From positions 1 to 64,000 of the forward strand of contig NZ_JAIQXT010000007.1 of assembly GCF_020177055.1 (NCBI RefSeq): a stretch of DNA of 64,000 nt, given 5' to 3'. The position numbers and the translations under genes were made by a program. This stretch comes from Sphingomonas sp. R647. GTDB lineage: Bacteria > Pseudomonadota > Alphaproteobacteria > Sphingomonadales > Sphingomonadaceae. The notes under the pieces were generated by a model that searched no databases, had not been told where the DNA came from, and saw only the letters and a list, made by a program, of their open reading frames with translations. Below, one piece after another: positions 9,670 through 18,583 of the stretch (positions are counted from its first letter, which is position 1; the number at the start of each line of letters is the position of its first letter).

Positions 9670-9762
9670 TTCCCCATTTCGGATCGTTACGGACGATAAA
9701 TCAGATTGCGAATCCTACCCAAAATCGCGCATGAACAGCGCGGGGTTTCAGGGGGGATTTCA

Positions 9763-10416
9763 GTGCGCTGGCCATTGGTCGTCACGAACGCTGCACTGGT
9801 GTGCGGCGTCTTTTCCATGGGCGCGCAGGCGCAAGAGCTGACGCCGTCGGCGGACGCGCCGGCACTCGCCGCTGCCGCACCCACGCCGGGCGACGCCCCC
9901 GCCTGCGATGGCTGCCTCACCGTTCCGGCGCTGACACCCGTCCGGATCGAACTGCTCAAGACGCTGGGCAGCGCGACCAGTAACACCGGCGATCTGTTTC
10001 CGATCCGCCTCGCCGCCCCAATCATGATCGACGGCAAGGAAGCCGTGCCCGCTGGCGTCACCGGGCTGGGTGAGGTCGTCCACGCCAAGAAGAATGGCGG
10101 CGCTGGCGCAGGGGGCGAACTCGTTCTGGCCGCCCGCTATCTCGAGGTCGGCGGCAAGCGGCTGCGGCTGCGCAGCCTGCGCACCGAGCAGAGCGGCCAA
10201 TCGCGGATCGACACCGCAAGCATCGCCAGCGCCACCGTGCTCGGCGTGTTCGGTTTCCTGATCAAGGGCGGCAAGCTGACCATCGCAGAGGGCAGCATCG
10301 TCCAGGCCAAGACCGCCGAAACGTTCACGATCGCGCCTTCATCCATTCAGACGGCGACCGAAGGGGGGGCGCCGATCGAAGCCACAGTCCCCGCAAAAGG
10401 AAACGAGCAACCATGA
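9763..10416 (+). CDS. Secreted protein of unknown function
   Basis: I do not recognise this protein. From a GTG start at 9763 (ribosome site GGGGGGA about 7 bases upstream) it is 217 residues with a Sec signal peptide ending MGAQAQ. The mature part begins with an Ala/Pro-rich linker, then a CDGC pair, then a beta-rich region of about 130 residues (PVRIELL through AETFTI) containing a hydrophobic Gly-rich stretch near ATVLGVFGFLIKGG. The 3' end overlaps the next gene by four bases (ATGA), so the two are translated together. An upstream TTG at 9706 in the same frame is less likely because it has no ribosome site and would bury the signal peptide. The CxxC might be a disulfide or metal site; this is inference. 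Confidence 0.7.
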   Translation: MRWPLVVTNAALVCGVFSMGAQAQELTPSADAPALAAAAPTPGDAPACDGCLTVPALTPVRIELLKTLGSATSNTGDLFPIRLAAPIMIDGKEAVPAGVTGLGEVVHAKKNGGAGAGGELVLAARYLEVGGKRLRLRSLRTEQSGQSRIDTASIASATVLGVFGFLIKGGKLTIAEGSIVQAKTAETFTIAPSSIQTATEGGAPIEATVPAKGNEQP

Positions 10417-10940
10417 AGTTCCGCACTTTCGCCGTCGCTGCTGCGGCTGTCGCGATGATCGCAACCCCTGCCCTTGCGCAGGACAAGAAGGGCGACAAGG
10501 CCAAGGCCGCACCGATCGCGCTGCCCGCCCCGCCCGCTGGCAAGGGCCAGATCGTGTTCTTCCGCCCCGGCGGCACCGGCTTTGCAATCGGCTGCTCGGT
10601 CAATGAAAAGGGCCAGAAGGTCAGCTCGCTCGGCGCGGGCAAGTACTTCATCATGGTCACCGAGCCGGGTCGTCACGAATTCACCGTGAAGAGCGAAGCC
10701 AAGGACGTACTCGCGCTTGAGGTCGAGGCGGACGAGACCCAGTTCGCAACCTGCAAGATCAAGATGGGCATCATGGTCGGTCGCCCCGACATCCGCCCTT
10801 CGACCGAGGCGGAATTCCGCGCGGCCAAGAACCTCAAGATGGTCGATGCCGACGATATGGGCCCGGGCGAGGGTGCACTGCGTCCCGAGCAGGTCACTGC
10901 CGCGCTGGGTACTACGGCTGCTGCGGGCACGCCGGAGTAA
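10413..10940 (+). CDS. DUF2846-like secreted protein
   Basis: A 175-residue protein with a signal peptide ending TPALAQ. After a Lys/Ala/Pro linker the region from about residue 44 to 130 (QIVFFRPG, then YFIMVTEPGRHEFTV, then a short Cys-containing strand) resembles DUF2846 proteins, small lipoprotein-like beta sandwiches of unknown role. It is coupled to the preceding secreted gene by a 4-base overlap and is followed by a strong terminator, so the two form a short operon. The family call is from pattern memory; function unknown. Confidence 0.7.
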   Translation: MKFRTFAVAAAAVAMIATPALAQDKKGDKAKAAPIALPAPPAGKGQIVFFRPGGTGFAIGCSVNEKGQKVSSLGAGKYFIMVTEPGRHEFTVKSEAKDVLALEVEADETQFATCKIKMGIMVGRPDIRPSTEAEFRAAKNLKMVDADDMGPGEGALRPEQVTAALGTTAAAGTPE

Positions 10941-10951
10941 GCTGCTTCAAT

Positions 10952-10995
10952 AAAGGGGGCGGGAACAGCGTTGGCCGTTCCCGCCCCTTTTTTTT
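10952..10995 (+). terminator. Rho-independent terminator
   Basis: A near-perfect GC-rich stem (10956-10966 with 10977-10987) with a 10-nt loop is followed by eight T residues (10988-10995), a canonical intrinsic terminator 15 bases after the DUF2846-like gene. Confidence 0.93.
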
Positions 10996-11002
10996 GTGGC
11001 TG

Positions 11003-11021
11003 GCACGGGCAAAGCCCGTGC
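11003..11021. repeat. Short perfect hairpin
   Basis: GCACGGGC (11003-11010), loop AAA, GCCCGTGC (11014-11021). It lies about 100 bases beyond the end of the leftward phaB gene and could serve as its terminator, but no T-run follows on that strand. The rest of 11022-11120 is GC-rich with weak imperfect palindromes and no gene. Confidence 0.5.
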
Positions 11022-11120
11022 TGGCGTCGGACGGGTTCCGCGTTGCGGCCCCGCCGGCCGTGCCGGGCGCTGCGCCGCTGGTGCGGCGCACCGGGGCGGT
11101 CGTGGCCGCCCCTTCGCCCG

Positions 11121-11843
11121 TCAGTACATATGCTGCCCGCCATTGATGCTCAGCGTCGACCCGGTCACAAACCCGCCCTCTTCCGAGCACAGGAACGCCA
11201 CGCCGCGCGCAATCTCGTTCGCCTGGCCCAGCCGGCCAACCGGAATCTTCGCCACGATCTTCTCCAGCACTTCGGCCGGGACCGCCGCGACCATGTCGGT
11301 GTCGATATAGCCCGGTGCGATCGCGTTGACCGTCACCCCGGCGCGCGCGCCTTCCTGTGCCAGCGCCTTGGTAAAGCCGTGGATGCCGCTCTTTGCCGCA
11401 GCATAGTTGACCTGGCCGTACTGGCCCGCCTGACCGTTGATCGACCCGATATTGACGATGCGCCCCCATTTGCGGTCGCGCATGCCCGGGAACACACCCT
11501 TGGCCATGTTGAAGCAACCGCCAAGGTTGGTGTCCATGACCTCTTTCCACATCTGGTAGGTCATTTTCAGGATCGTGCCGTCGCGGGTGATGCCGGCATT
11601 GTTGACCAGCACATCGACCGGCCCCAGCGCCGCCTCGACTTCTGCAATGCCCGCCTGGCACGCGTCATAATCCGACACGTCCCATTTGAACGCTGCGATC
11701 CCCGTGCGCTCGGTAAACTCCGCCGCGCGCTGGTCGTTGCCGGCATAGTTGGCGGCGACGGTCATCCCCAGATCCTTGAGCGCGACGCTGATCGCCTCGC
11801 CGATTCCGCGCGTGCCGCCCGTAACGATCGCTACCCGTGCCAT
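11121..11843 (-). CDS. phaB: Acetoacetyl-CoA reductase (NADPH), SDR family
   Basis: A 240-residue short-chain dehydrogenase that reduces acetoacetyl-CoA to 3-hydroxybutyryl-CoA, the second step of polyhydroxybutyrate synthesis. It shows the cofactor motif GGTRGIG near the N-terminus, the NNAG motif, and a catalytic Ser/Tyr/Lys set in NIGSINGQ and YAAAK. The segment around GQYGQVNYAAAKSGIHGFTKALA is typical of PhaB rather than FabG. The start at 11843 has a GGAGAGA ribosome site; a longer frame to 11891 is not preferred. It follows hemH on the same strand with a 29-base gap. The thiolase at 49332 could provide the first step, but the polymerase is not in the window. Confidence 0.87.
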   Translation of the reverse strand: MARVAIVTGGTRGIGEAISVALKDLGMTVAANYAGNDQRAAEFTERTGIAAFKWDVSDYDACQAGIAEVEAALGPVDVLVNNAGITRDGTILKMTYQMWKEVMDTNLGGCFNMAKGVFPGMRDRKWGRIVNIGSINGQAGQYGQVNYAAAKSGIHGFTKALAQEGARAGVTVNAIAPGYIDTDMVAAVPAEVLEKIVAKIPVGRLGQANEIARGVAFLCSEEGGFVTGSTLSINGGQHMY

Positions 11844-11872
11844 AGTCTCTCCTAAGCCGATTTCAGCAAAGG

Positions 11873-12880
11873 CTAGGGAAGGTCGACCCAACCCGCAAGT
11901 TCCGATGCGACAATGCTGCGCAACATCGCGATGCCCGGAGCACTGTCATTGAGGCATGACAGATAGGCAAAATGCGTCCCCCCCGCCTCTTCGAAGCTCT
12001 CGCGCCCGCGGATCGCCAGCTCTTCCAGCGTCTCCAAGCAGTCAGCGGAAAAGCCCGGCGCGACGATCGCGATCTTCTTCACGCCCTTGCCCGGCAGCGC
12101 TTCCAGCACCGTATCAGTCGCCGGCTCCAGCCACTTCGCGCGCCCGAACCGCGACTGGAACGTCACCGTCAGTTCACGCCCCAGCGCCTCGCCAAGCAAC
12201 CGCGCGGTCTTGCGGCAATGGCAGTGATAGGGATCGCCCAGCTCCAGCGTCCGCTGCGGCATCCCGTGAAAGCTCGCCAGCACCGCATCGGGCTCGAACT
12301 CCAGCGCGGCCAACTGCGTCCGCACCGACTCCGCCAGCGCGGCGATGTAGCGCGGATCGTCAAAATAGGGCGGCAGCGTGCGCAGCGCCGGCTGCCAGCG
12401 CATCGCGGCCAGCGTCTCGAACGCCTTGTCCACCACCGTCGCGCTCGTCGCCGCGCAATATTGCGGATAGAGCGGCGCGATCAGGATGCGCTCGCACCCG
12501 GCATCCTTCATCGCCTTCAGCTTCGCCGGGATCGACGGATTGCCATAGCGCATCGCCCAATCGACCATCACTTCGGGCCATGCCGCCTGCAACGCCACCG
12601 CCTGCCGCTTGGTGATCGCGGCGAGCGGCGATCCGTCATCGGTCCACACCTGTTGATAGGCATGCGCCGACTTGGCCGGCCGCGTGCGCAGGATGATGCC
12701 GCGCAGGATCGGCTGCCAGATCAGCGCCGGAATCTCGACCACGCGGCGGTCCGACAGGAACTCGCCCAGATACCGCCGCACCGCACCCGCATCGGGCGCG
12801 TCGGGCGTGCCGAGATTGACCAGCAGCACGCCGATCCGCCGCGGCGCAACCGCGGGGTGGCCTTCGGGTAAGAACATCAT
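11873..12880 (-). CDS. hemH: Ferrochelatase
   Basis: A 335-residue ferrochelatase, which inserts Fe(II) into protoporphyrin IX to make heme. It opens with the family-typical [16 protein letters not shown]. The metal-binding and catalytic His is in ASFHGMPQR, followed by GDPYHCHC, and the conserved Glu is in the [12 protein letters not shown] segment. Translation likely starts at the ATG at 12880 (or the adjacent ATG at 12877), giving a 4-base ATGA overlap with the preceding molybdenum hydroxylase gene. The open frame continues upstream to 13360 but that part is an out-of-frame read of the neighbour. Cytoplasmic or membrane-associated. Confidence 0.95.
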   Translation of the reverse strand: MMFLPEGHPAVAPRRIGVLLVNLGTPDAPDAGAVRRYLGEFLSDRRVVEIPALIWQPILRGIILRTRPAKSAHAYQQVWTDDGSPLAAITKRQAVALQAAWPEVMVDWAMRYGNPSIPAKLKAMKDAGCERILIAPLYPQYCAATSATVVDKAFETLAAMRWQPALRTLPPYFDDPRYIAALAESVRTQLAALEFEPDAVLASFHGMPQRTLELGDPYHCHCRKTARLLGEALGRELTVTFQSRFGRAKWLEPATDTVLEALPGKGVKKIAIVAPGFSADCLETLEELAIRGRESFEEAGGTHFAYLSCLNDSAPGIAMLRSIVASELAGWVDLP

Positions 12881-15102
12881 TCGCCTCCGGGAATCAAAGG
12901 AAGTTGCCGCAACCGCACGCCGGTCGCGGCATGGATCGCGTTCGCAATGGCAGGCGCGACCGGCGGCACCGCCAGCTCGCTCACCCCGCCGGGATCGGCT
13001 TCGCTCGCGATCAGTTCGATCATGATCTCGGGCGTGTCGGCAAGGCGCGGCAGGTCGAGATCGGCGAACCCGCGCGCTTCGGCCATGTTGCCGGTAAAGC
13101 CCGTGGTCGCGCCCAGCGCCCCGGCCATGCCGAAAATCAGCCCGCCCTCGATCTGCTGCTGCACCACATCGGGGTTGACCACCCGCCCGCAATCGACCGC
13201 CGCGACGATGCGATCGACCTTGATCCGCTGGTCCCCGCCGACCGACGCCTCGACCATCACCGCGATATAGGATCCGCGAAAGGCGTGGCACGCCAGCCCC
13301 TGCCCGCTGCCCGCAAGCCCCCCTTGCCACCCGCCCAGCGTCGCCACGGTGGACAGGCACCGCGCCAGTCGCGGCTCGCCGCCCAGCATCGCGATCCGGA
13401 AACTATGCGCCTCGATCTGCGCAACATGCGCCAGCTCGTCGATGAAGCTCTCGGTAAAAAACGCCGTCGCCCCATGCGACCCCGAGCGCCAGTACCCAGT
13501 CGGCAGGCCGATATCGGCAGGATGGTGATCGACCGCCAGATTGGCAATGCGATAGGGCGGCCGCGCCCCCGCCACCGCCGCCGGATCGCCGCTGCCAGCC
13601 AGCGCCAGCCCCGCCGCAATCGCACCATCCCCGGCCATCAACCGCGCCGCCAGCTCATGCCCGCTCGCCGGAGCAGCAATCTTGGCGAGCCAACCCGCCA
13701 CCGCGCCATTGCTCCCCAGCCGCGCGGTCATCCGCGCCGCTGCCGGCGCGCGATAGCGGTCGTGCAGGCACGTCTCGCCGCGCGACCAGGTCAGCTGCAC
13801 CGGCTTGCCCACCTCGCGCGCGATCAGCGCAGCCTGCTGCGCAACATCATGCTCCAGATTCTGCCCGAACGATCCCCCGGCGAACACCGGATGGATGACG
13901 ACATTGCCTTCGCTCATGCCCAGCACATCCGCCACCGCCGCGCGCGCAAGCCCCGGCGCCTGCGTCGCCATCCAGATGCGACAGCGCCCATCGGCAAAGC
14001 TCGCCGTCGCCGCCATCGGCTCGATCGCCGCGTGCAGCGCCACGCCGACGCGATACTCCGCAGTGACCACGCGCGCGCCCCTGAACGTCGCGGACAGGTC
14101 ACCCTCCGATTCCATCCGCGTGCCATCGCCATCCAGCGCGGCATCGAGCGCGGCCTGAATCGACGCGCTGTCGACCTTGGTCGCCACCTCGAACCGCGGC
14201 TTCATCGCGTCGAGTGCGCGCTGCGCCGCCCAGCTGTTATTGGCGACCGCCGCGACCCAGCGCTCGTCCTTGACGATTTGCAGCACACCCGGAACCTTGC
14301 GCGCCGCCCCCTCGTCCACCGAATAGAGCTTCACCGTGCCGACCGGCCCCTGCCGGATCGCGGCGAACACCATGTCGGGCAGGCGGATGTCGGCGGCGAA
14401 ATTTGCGCTGCCATTGACCTTGCCCGGCGCGTCCAGCCGGGGCGCAGGCTCGCCCATCAACCGCGCGCCATCGCCCTCGCGCAGCGGCAGGTCGGCCGGC
14501 ACCTCTTCGCCCGCCGCCTCCGCCGCCAACTCGCCAAAGCCGATCTTCTGCTTGTCATGCACGACAAAGCCGTTCGCCGTGTCGCACGCGGTCCATTCGA
14601 CGCCCCAACGCCGCGCCGCCACCTGACACAGCATCGCCCGCGCCGCCGCCCCTGCTTCACGCAACGGCCCCTCAAACTGGCGCATCGATGTCGACGCTCC
14701 GGTCAGCACCAGCGCATTGCGCCGCGCATGGGTGGCGCGCAGCCGCTCGGGCAGCACGCCGGGGAAGATCTCCCCCGCAGCCAGCGCATTGGCGTAGAGC
14801 GGGCTGAGCGGTGCCTGCTCGACCCCGACCCGCCGCCAATCCGCGCCCAGTTCATCGGCGACAATCTGCGGCAGCGTCGTGAACACGCCCTGCCCATATT
14901 CGCATTGCGGCACGGCGACCGTGACCTGCCCGTCGGGCGCGATCTTCAGCCACGCGCCAAACCCCGCCTCGCCCTCGCGCACCGGCAGATTGGGCAGATA
15001 GGTCCGCGGCCACGCCGCCCATGCGACGATCAGCCCGATCCCCGCCCCGCCACCAATCAGCAGCGTGCGCCGGTCGATCCCCTTGATGCCCTTGCGCTCC
15101 AT
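12877..15102 (-). CDS. Molybdopterin-binding aldehyde/isoquinoline oxidoreductase large subunit (IorB-like)
   Basis: A 741-residue xanthine-dehydrogenase-family large subunit resembling isoquinoline 1-oxidoreductase beta subunit (IorB). The N-terminus has a twin-arginine-like signal ([17 protein letters not shown]), implying export as a folded cofactor protein. Family features include [20 protein letters not shown], the [19 protein letters not shown] segment, and the C-terminal [10 protein letters not shown] and QIEGG motifs. The enzyme would hydroxylate or oxidise an aldehyde or N-heterocycle. The usual small [2Fe-2S] partner (IorA-like) is not adjacent: downstream is hemH, and upstream is the divergent lgt. 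The start at 15102 (MERKGIKG) places the Arg pair correctly. Substrate unknown. Confidence 0.85.
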   Translation of the reverse strand: MERKGIKGIDRRTLLIGGGAGIGLIVAWAAWPRTYLPNLPVREGEAGFGAWLKIAPDGQVTVAVPQCEYGQGVFTTLPQIVADELGADWRRVGVEQAPLSPLYANALAAGEIFPGVLPERLRATHARRNALVLTGASTSMRQFEGPLREAGAAARAMLCQVAARRWGVEWTACDTANGFVVHDKQKIGFGELAAEAAGEEVPADLPLREGDGARLMGEPAPRLDAPGKVNGSANFAADIRLPDMVFAAIRQGPVGTVKLYSVDEGAARKVPGVLQIVKDERWVAAVANNSWAAQRALDAMKPRFEVATKVDSASIQAALDAALDGDGTRMESEGDLSATFRGARVVTAEYRVGVALHAAIEPMAATASFADGRCRIWMATQAPGLARAAVADVLGMSEGNVVIHPVFAGGSFGQNLEHDVAQQAALIAREVGKPVQLTWSRGETCLHDRYRAPAAARMTARLGSNGAVAGWLAKIAAPASGHELAARLMAGDGAIAAGLALAGSGDPAAVAGARPPYRIANLAVDHHPADIGLPTGYWRSGSHGATAFFTESFIDELAHVAQIEAHSFRIAMLGGEPRLARCLSTVATLGGWQGGLAGSGQGLACHAFRGSYIAVMVEASVGGDQRIKVDRIVAAVDCGRVVNPDVVQQQIEGGLIFGMAGALGATTGFTGNMAEARGFADLDLPRLADTPEIMIELIASEADPGGVSELAVPPVAPAIANAIHAATGVRLRQLPLIPGGE

Positions 15103-15210
15103 CCCCGCCGCTCTAGCGGGGCGCAAAGCGGGGCGCCACACCCATTCCTCCCCTTGGCCCCGCCGTCATATCCCGATAGGACAGCGCCGAACCCCCGGGG
15201 AGCCCGAACC

Positions 15211-16101
15211 TTGATCCTGACCGCCGCCGCGCAAGCGACCTCCCATATCCAGTTCAGCGACCTCGGCCTGCATTCGGTCGCGCTGAACCTCGGCTTCTTT
15301 CAGCTCAAATGGTATTCGCTCGCCTATATCGCGGGCATCCTGGTCGGCTGGTGGTATCTGCTCAAGCTGCTGGCTCAGCCGGGTGCGCCGATGGCCCGCC
15401 GCCATGCCGACGACATGGTGTTCTATGCCACCATCGGCATCATCCTCGGCGGTCGCCTCGGCTATGCGATCTTCTATCAGCCCACCCTGTTCCTCGAACC
15501 GCTCAAGCTGCTGCAACTGTGGGAAGGCGGCATGTCCTTCCATGGCGGCGTGCTCGGTGTGACGCTCGCGATCCTGTGGCTGTGCCGCAAGGAAAAGCTC
15601 AACTGGCTGCGCGTCCATGATTATGTCGCCTGCACCGTCCCGTTCGGCCTGTTCTTCGGCCGCATCGCCAATTTCGTGAATGGCGAGCTGTGGGGCCATC
15701 CGACCAATGTCGCATGGGGCATCGTCCATGACATGAACGACCGGAAGCAGCTGACCGGCGAAACCTTCGCGCGCCACCCGAGCCAGCTCTACGAGGCCGG
15801 CCTCGAAGGGCTGTTGGTCGGCCTGATCCTGTGGTTCCTGTTCTGGAAGACCGACGCGCGTTATCAGCCGGGCAAGCTCGTCGGCACCTTCATCCTCGGC
15901 TATGGCCTGTCGCGCTGGTTCGTCGAATTCTTCCGCGAACATGACGCGCAGTTCGACGGCACCATCTTCGCCACGCCCGGCCTGCACATGGGCCAGCTGC
16001 TGACGCTCCCGATGATCTTCGGCGGCCTCTACCTCATCGCCACTGCCAAGAAGCGCCGCGAGCGCGTCGAGCCGTTTGCAGGCGACCAGACGATTGCATA
16101 A
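15211..16101 (+). CDS. lgt: Prolipoprotein diacylglyceryl transferase
   Basis: A 296-residue polytopic inner-membrane enzyme that adds diacylglycerol to the lipobox Cys of prolipoproteins, the first step of lipoprotein maturation. The Lgt signature region [13 protein letters not shown] is present, together with YHP-type context [12 protein letters not shown] and several hydrophobic helices. The most likely start is TTG at 15211, preceded by GGGGAG; no ATG lies closer and the long upstream open frame is antisense to the IorB-like gene. It heads a rightward set with the MidA-type methyltransferase, GNAT and pgeF genes and is divergent from the IorB-like gene. Confidence 0.93.
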   Translation: MILTAAAQATSHIQFSDLGLHSVALNLGFFQLKWYSLAYIAGILVGWWYLLKLLAQPGAPMARRHADDMVFYATIGIILGGRLGYAIFYQPTLFLEPLKLLQLWEGGMSFHGGVLGVTLAILWLCRKEKLNWLRVHDYVACTVPFGLFFGRIANFVNGELWGHPTNVAWGIVHDMNDRKQLTGETFARHPSQLYEAGLEGLLVGLILWFLFWKTDARYQPGKLVGTFILGYGLSRWFVEFFREHDAQFDGTIFATPGLHMGQLLTLPMIFGGLYLIATAKKRRERVEPFAGDQTIA

Positions 16102-16104
16102 CAG

Positions 16105-16179
16105 CCGTTCGCACTGAGCCTGTCGAAGTGCCTTCTGCGCACCCCGTGCGCGGACCTTTGACAGACTCAGGCCATACGG
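16105..16179. repeat. Imperfect palindromic intergenic repeat
   Basis: 16105-16128 and 16156-16179 are imperfect reverse complements (core CTGAGCCTGTCGAAG against CTTTGACAGACTCAG). Read in the leftward direction it translates to the GLSLSK...LRQAQCER pattern that I associate with a very common sphingomonad intergenic repeat. It separates lgt from the next gene. Confidence 0.75.
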
Positions 16180-16190
16180 ATGGGGGGACG

Positions 16191-17252
16191 ATGACCGACG
16201 CGCCGAATACCGAAGGCCCACTCCCCGAGCGGATCGCCCGCGCGATCACGCTCGCCGGGCCGATCCCGCTCTCGCAGTTCATGGGCGCGGCCAACACCCA
16301 TTATTACGCGACGCGCGACCCGCTCGGCACGCGCGGCGACTTCACCACCGCGCCGGAAATCAGCCAGATGTTCGGCGAGCTGGTCGGCCTCGCGCTCGCC
16401 GATTTGTGGGACCGCGCCGATCGCCCCGACTGCCATTATGTCGAGCTTGGCCCGGGACGCGGCACGCTCGCCGCGGATGCCCTGCGCGCGATGCGCAGCG
16501 CCGGCCTCACCCCGCCGGTGCATTTCGTCGAAAACAGCCCGATTCTGCGCGCCGAACAGGCCAAGCAGGTTCCCGACGCGGAATGGTCGCTCGATCTTGT
16601 CGGCATCCCCGATGACAAGCCGCTGCTGGTCGTCGCCAACGAATTCTTCGACGCGCTCCCGATCCGCCAGCTGGTCAAGACGCCCCAGGGCTGGCGCGAG
16701 CGGCTGATCGCGTGCCAGGACACGCTGTTCATCCCGGTGATCGGCAACACCATCTTCGATCCGATCATCCCGCAGCAGTTCCGTGACGCAGCGGACGGAT
16801 CGATCCTCGAAACCTCGCCCCCCAGCGTCGCGATCCTGCGCGCCCTCGCCGCGCGATTGCTGCAACAGGGCGGCGCGGCGATCGTGATCGATTACGGCTA
16901 TGCCGGCCCCGCGATCGGCGACACGCTTCAGGCGGTGCGCGGTCACGCTTATGTCAATCCGTTCGAGGATCCGGGCGAGGCCGACCTGACCGCGCATGTC
17001 GATTTCGGCACGCTGATCGAAGCCGCGCGGGTCGAGGGGTTGGAGGCATACGGCCCAATCTCGCAGGGCGCATGGCTGCGCGACCTCGGCATCGAACCGC
17101 GCGCCGACGCCCTCACCCGCGCCGCCCCCGACCGCGCCGCCGATGTCGCCATCGCCCGCGACCGGCTGATCGGCGACGACGCGATGGGTGAGCTGTTCAA
17201 GGTCGTCGCGCTGACCGCGCCCGGCTGGCCCGTCCCGGCGGGCTTCGCATGA
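16191..17252 (+). CDS. MidA/NDUFAF7-type SAM-dependent methyltransferase
   Basis: A 353-residue class I methyltransferase of the MidA/NDUFAF7 (DUF185) family. Mitochondrial NDUFAF7 methylates an Arg of a complex I subunit; bacterial members are assumed to act similarly on protein arginine, which is inference here. Seen in sequence: the N-terminal YYATRDPLGTRGDFTTAPEISQMFGEL, the SAM loop ELGPGRGTLAAD, and the ANEFFDALPIRQ motif. Start at 16191 has a GGGGGGA ribosome site. It overlaps the following GNAT gene by four bases. In this class the gene is commonly next to lgt and pgeF, as here. Confidence 0.9.
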   Translation: MTDAPNTEGPLPERIARAITLAGPIPLSQFMGAANTHYYATRDPLGTRGDFTTAPEISQMFGELVGLALADLWDRADRPDCHYVELGPGRGTLAADALRAMRSAGLTPPVHFVENSPILRAEQAKQVPDAEWSLDLVGIPDDKPLLVVANEFFDALPIRQLVKTPQGWRERLIACQDTLFIPVIGNTIFDPIIPQQFRDAADGSILETSPPSVAILRALAARLLQQGGAAIVIDYGYAGPAIGDTLQAVRGHAYVNPFEDPGEADLTAHVDFGTLIEAARVEGLEAYGPISQGAWLRDLGIEPRADALTRAAPDRAADVAIARDRLIGDDAMGELFKVVALTAPGWPVPAGFA

Positions 17253-17758
17253 TTCAGCTCGACACCCCCACGCCCGCCGACGCCGCCGCGCTCGACGCGA
17301 TGGCCGAGGCAAGCTGGCGCGACACCTTCGCCCATTTCTACAAGCCCGAAGACCTCAACACATTCCTCGAGGAGAATTTCGGCGAAGACGGCCGCCTGAC
17401 CCGCGACCTCGCCAACCCGGCGATGACCTGGGCCGTCGCCCGCGTCGATGGCGCCATCGCCGGCTATGCCAAGATGGTGCCCCCCAATCTCGAACAGGCG
17501 CACGCGACCGACGCCCAGCTGGCGCAGCTCTATGTCGCGACCGACTGGCACGGGCGCGGCGTCGCACAGGCGCTGATGGACTGGGCGATGACCACCGCCC
17601 GCGCCCGCCGCGCGCCCGCATTGCTGTTGACGGTGTTCGAGGAAAACCACCGCGCGATCGCCTTTTACGGCAAATATGGCTTCGTCCATGTCGGCGACTA
17701 TGCCTTCCCGGTCGGCCGCCAGATCGACCGCGACCTCGTGATGCGGCTGGCGCTGTGA
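17249..17758 (+). CDS. GNAT-family N-acetyltransferase
   Basis: A 169-residue GNAT acetyltransferase. The acetyl-CoA-binding motif A appears as LAQLYVATDWHGRGVAQAL (the HGRGVA loop contacts pyrophosphate), followed by motif B around FYGKYGFVHVGDY. It begins within the stop of the methyltransferase gene (ATGA) and ends within the GTGA start of pgeF, so it is embedded in the operon. The acetyl acceptor cannot be predicted; protein N-termini or small amines are possible. Confidence 0.88.
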   Translation: MIQLDTPTPADAAALDAMAEASWRDTFAHFYKPEDLNTFLEENFGEDGRLTRDLANPAMTWAVARVDGAIAGYAKMVPPNLEQAHATDAQLAQLYVATDWHGRGVAQALMDWAMTTARARRAPALLLTVFEENHRAIAFYGKYGFVHVGDYAFPVGRQIDRDLVMRLAL

Positions 17759-18525
17759 ACAACGCCCTCACCATCCTTCGCGCCGCAGCACTCGACGGCG
17801 TCGCGCACGGCTTCCTCGGCCGCACCGGCGGCGTCACCACCGGCCCCACCGCCAGCCTCGACATGGGCCGCCGCGGCCTGCCCCCCACGCCCGAATTGCA
17901 GGAAAACCAGCGCCGCGTCATCGCCGCGATTGCGCCCGGCAGCCACTTCGCCACCGTCCACCAAGTCCACTCCCCGGACGCCGTGATCGTCGGCAGCGAC
18001 TGGGACGAGGACGCCCGCCCGCACGCCGACGCCCTCGTCACCGACCGCCCCGGTATCCTGCTCGGCATCCTCACCGCCGACTGCGCCCCCGTGCTGTTCG
18101 CCGACCGCACCGCCGGGGTAGTCGCCGCCGCCCATGCCGGGTGGAAGGGCGCACTCCACGGCGTCACCGACGCCACCATCGCCCGCATGGAGGAACTCGG
18201 CGCCGACCGCAGCCGCATCGCCGCCGCTATCGGCCCTTGCATCGCCCGCGCCAGCTACGAAGTCGACGACGCTTTCCTCACCCGCTTCGCCGCCACCGAC
18301 CCGGCGAACGAACGCTTCTTCACCCCCGGCAAGCCCGGCCACTACCAGTTCGACCTTGAGGCCTATGTCGTCCACCGCCTTGCCGCCGCAGGGCTGCGCC
18401 GGATCGAGGCACTCGGCGCGGACACCTATGCCGATCCTGCGCGTTTCTTCAGCTATCGCCGCGCGACGCACGAAGGCGCGCCCGACTATGGCCGCCAGAT
18501 CAGCGTGATCGCATTGACGGACTAA
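17755..18525 (+). CDS. pgeF: Peptidoglycan editing factor (laccase-domain protein)
   Basis: A 256-residue YfiH/PgeF protein. In E. coli PgeF helps keep peptidoglycan stem peptides correct by removing L-Ser misincorporated for L-Ala; older names are polyphenol oxidase or laccase-domain protein. Metal-site motifs are visible: VHQVHSPDAV, LTADCAPVLFAD and AAHAGWKGA, which supply the His and Cys ligands, then IGPCIARASYEV. Start is GTG at 17755, overlapping the GNAT stop (GTGA). It ends the lgt-to-pgeF set; a separate transcript probably begins after it. Confidence 0.93.
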   Translation: MNNALTILRAAALDGVAHGFLGRTGGVTTGPTASLDMGRRGLPPTPELQENQRRVIAAIAPGSHFATVHQVHSPDAVIVGSDWDEDARPHADALVTDRPGILLGILTADCAPVLFADRTAGVVAAAHAGWKGALHGVTDATIARMEELGADRSRIAAAIGPCIARASYEVDDAFLTRFAATDPANERFFTPGKPGHYQFDLEAYVVHRLAAAGLRRIEALGADTYADPARFFSYRRATHEGAPDYGRQISVIALTD

Positions 18526-18583
18526 ACGATCGGTGCGACGGCTGCGGTAATTAGTTTCATCTGATACCAGGAGCGGACGCACC

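Noticed and set aside
9706..9762. TTG start at 9706 for the secreted protein
   Set aside because: It would place 19 polar residues before the signal peptide and has no ribosome site, unlike the GTG at 9763.
12904..15210. Very long N-terminal extension of the lgt frame
   Set aside because: It is antisense to the IorB-like gene and has no domains; the TTG at 15211 has a ribosome site and gives normal Lgt length.
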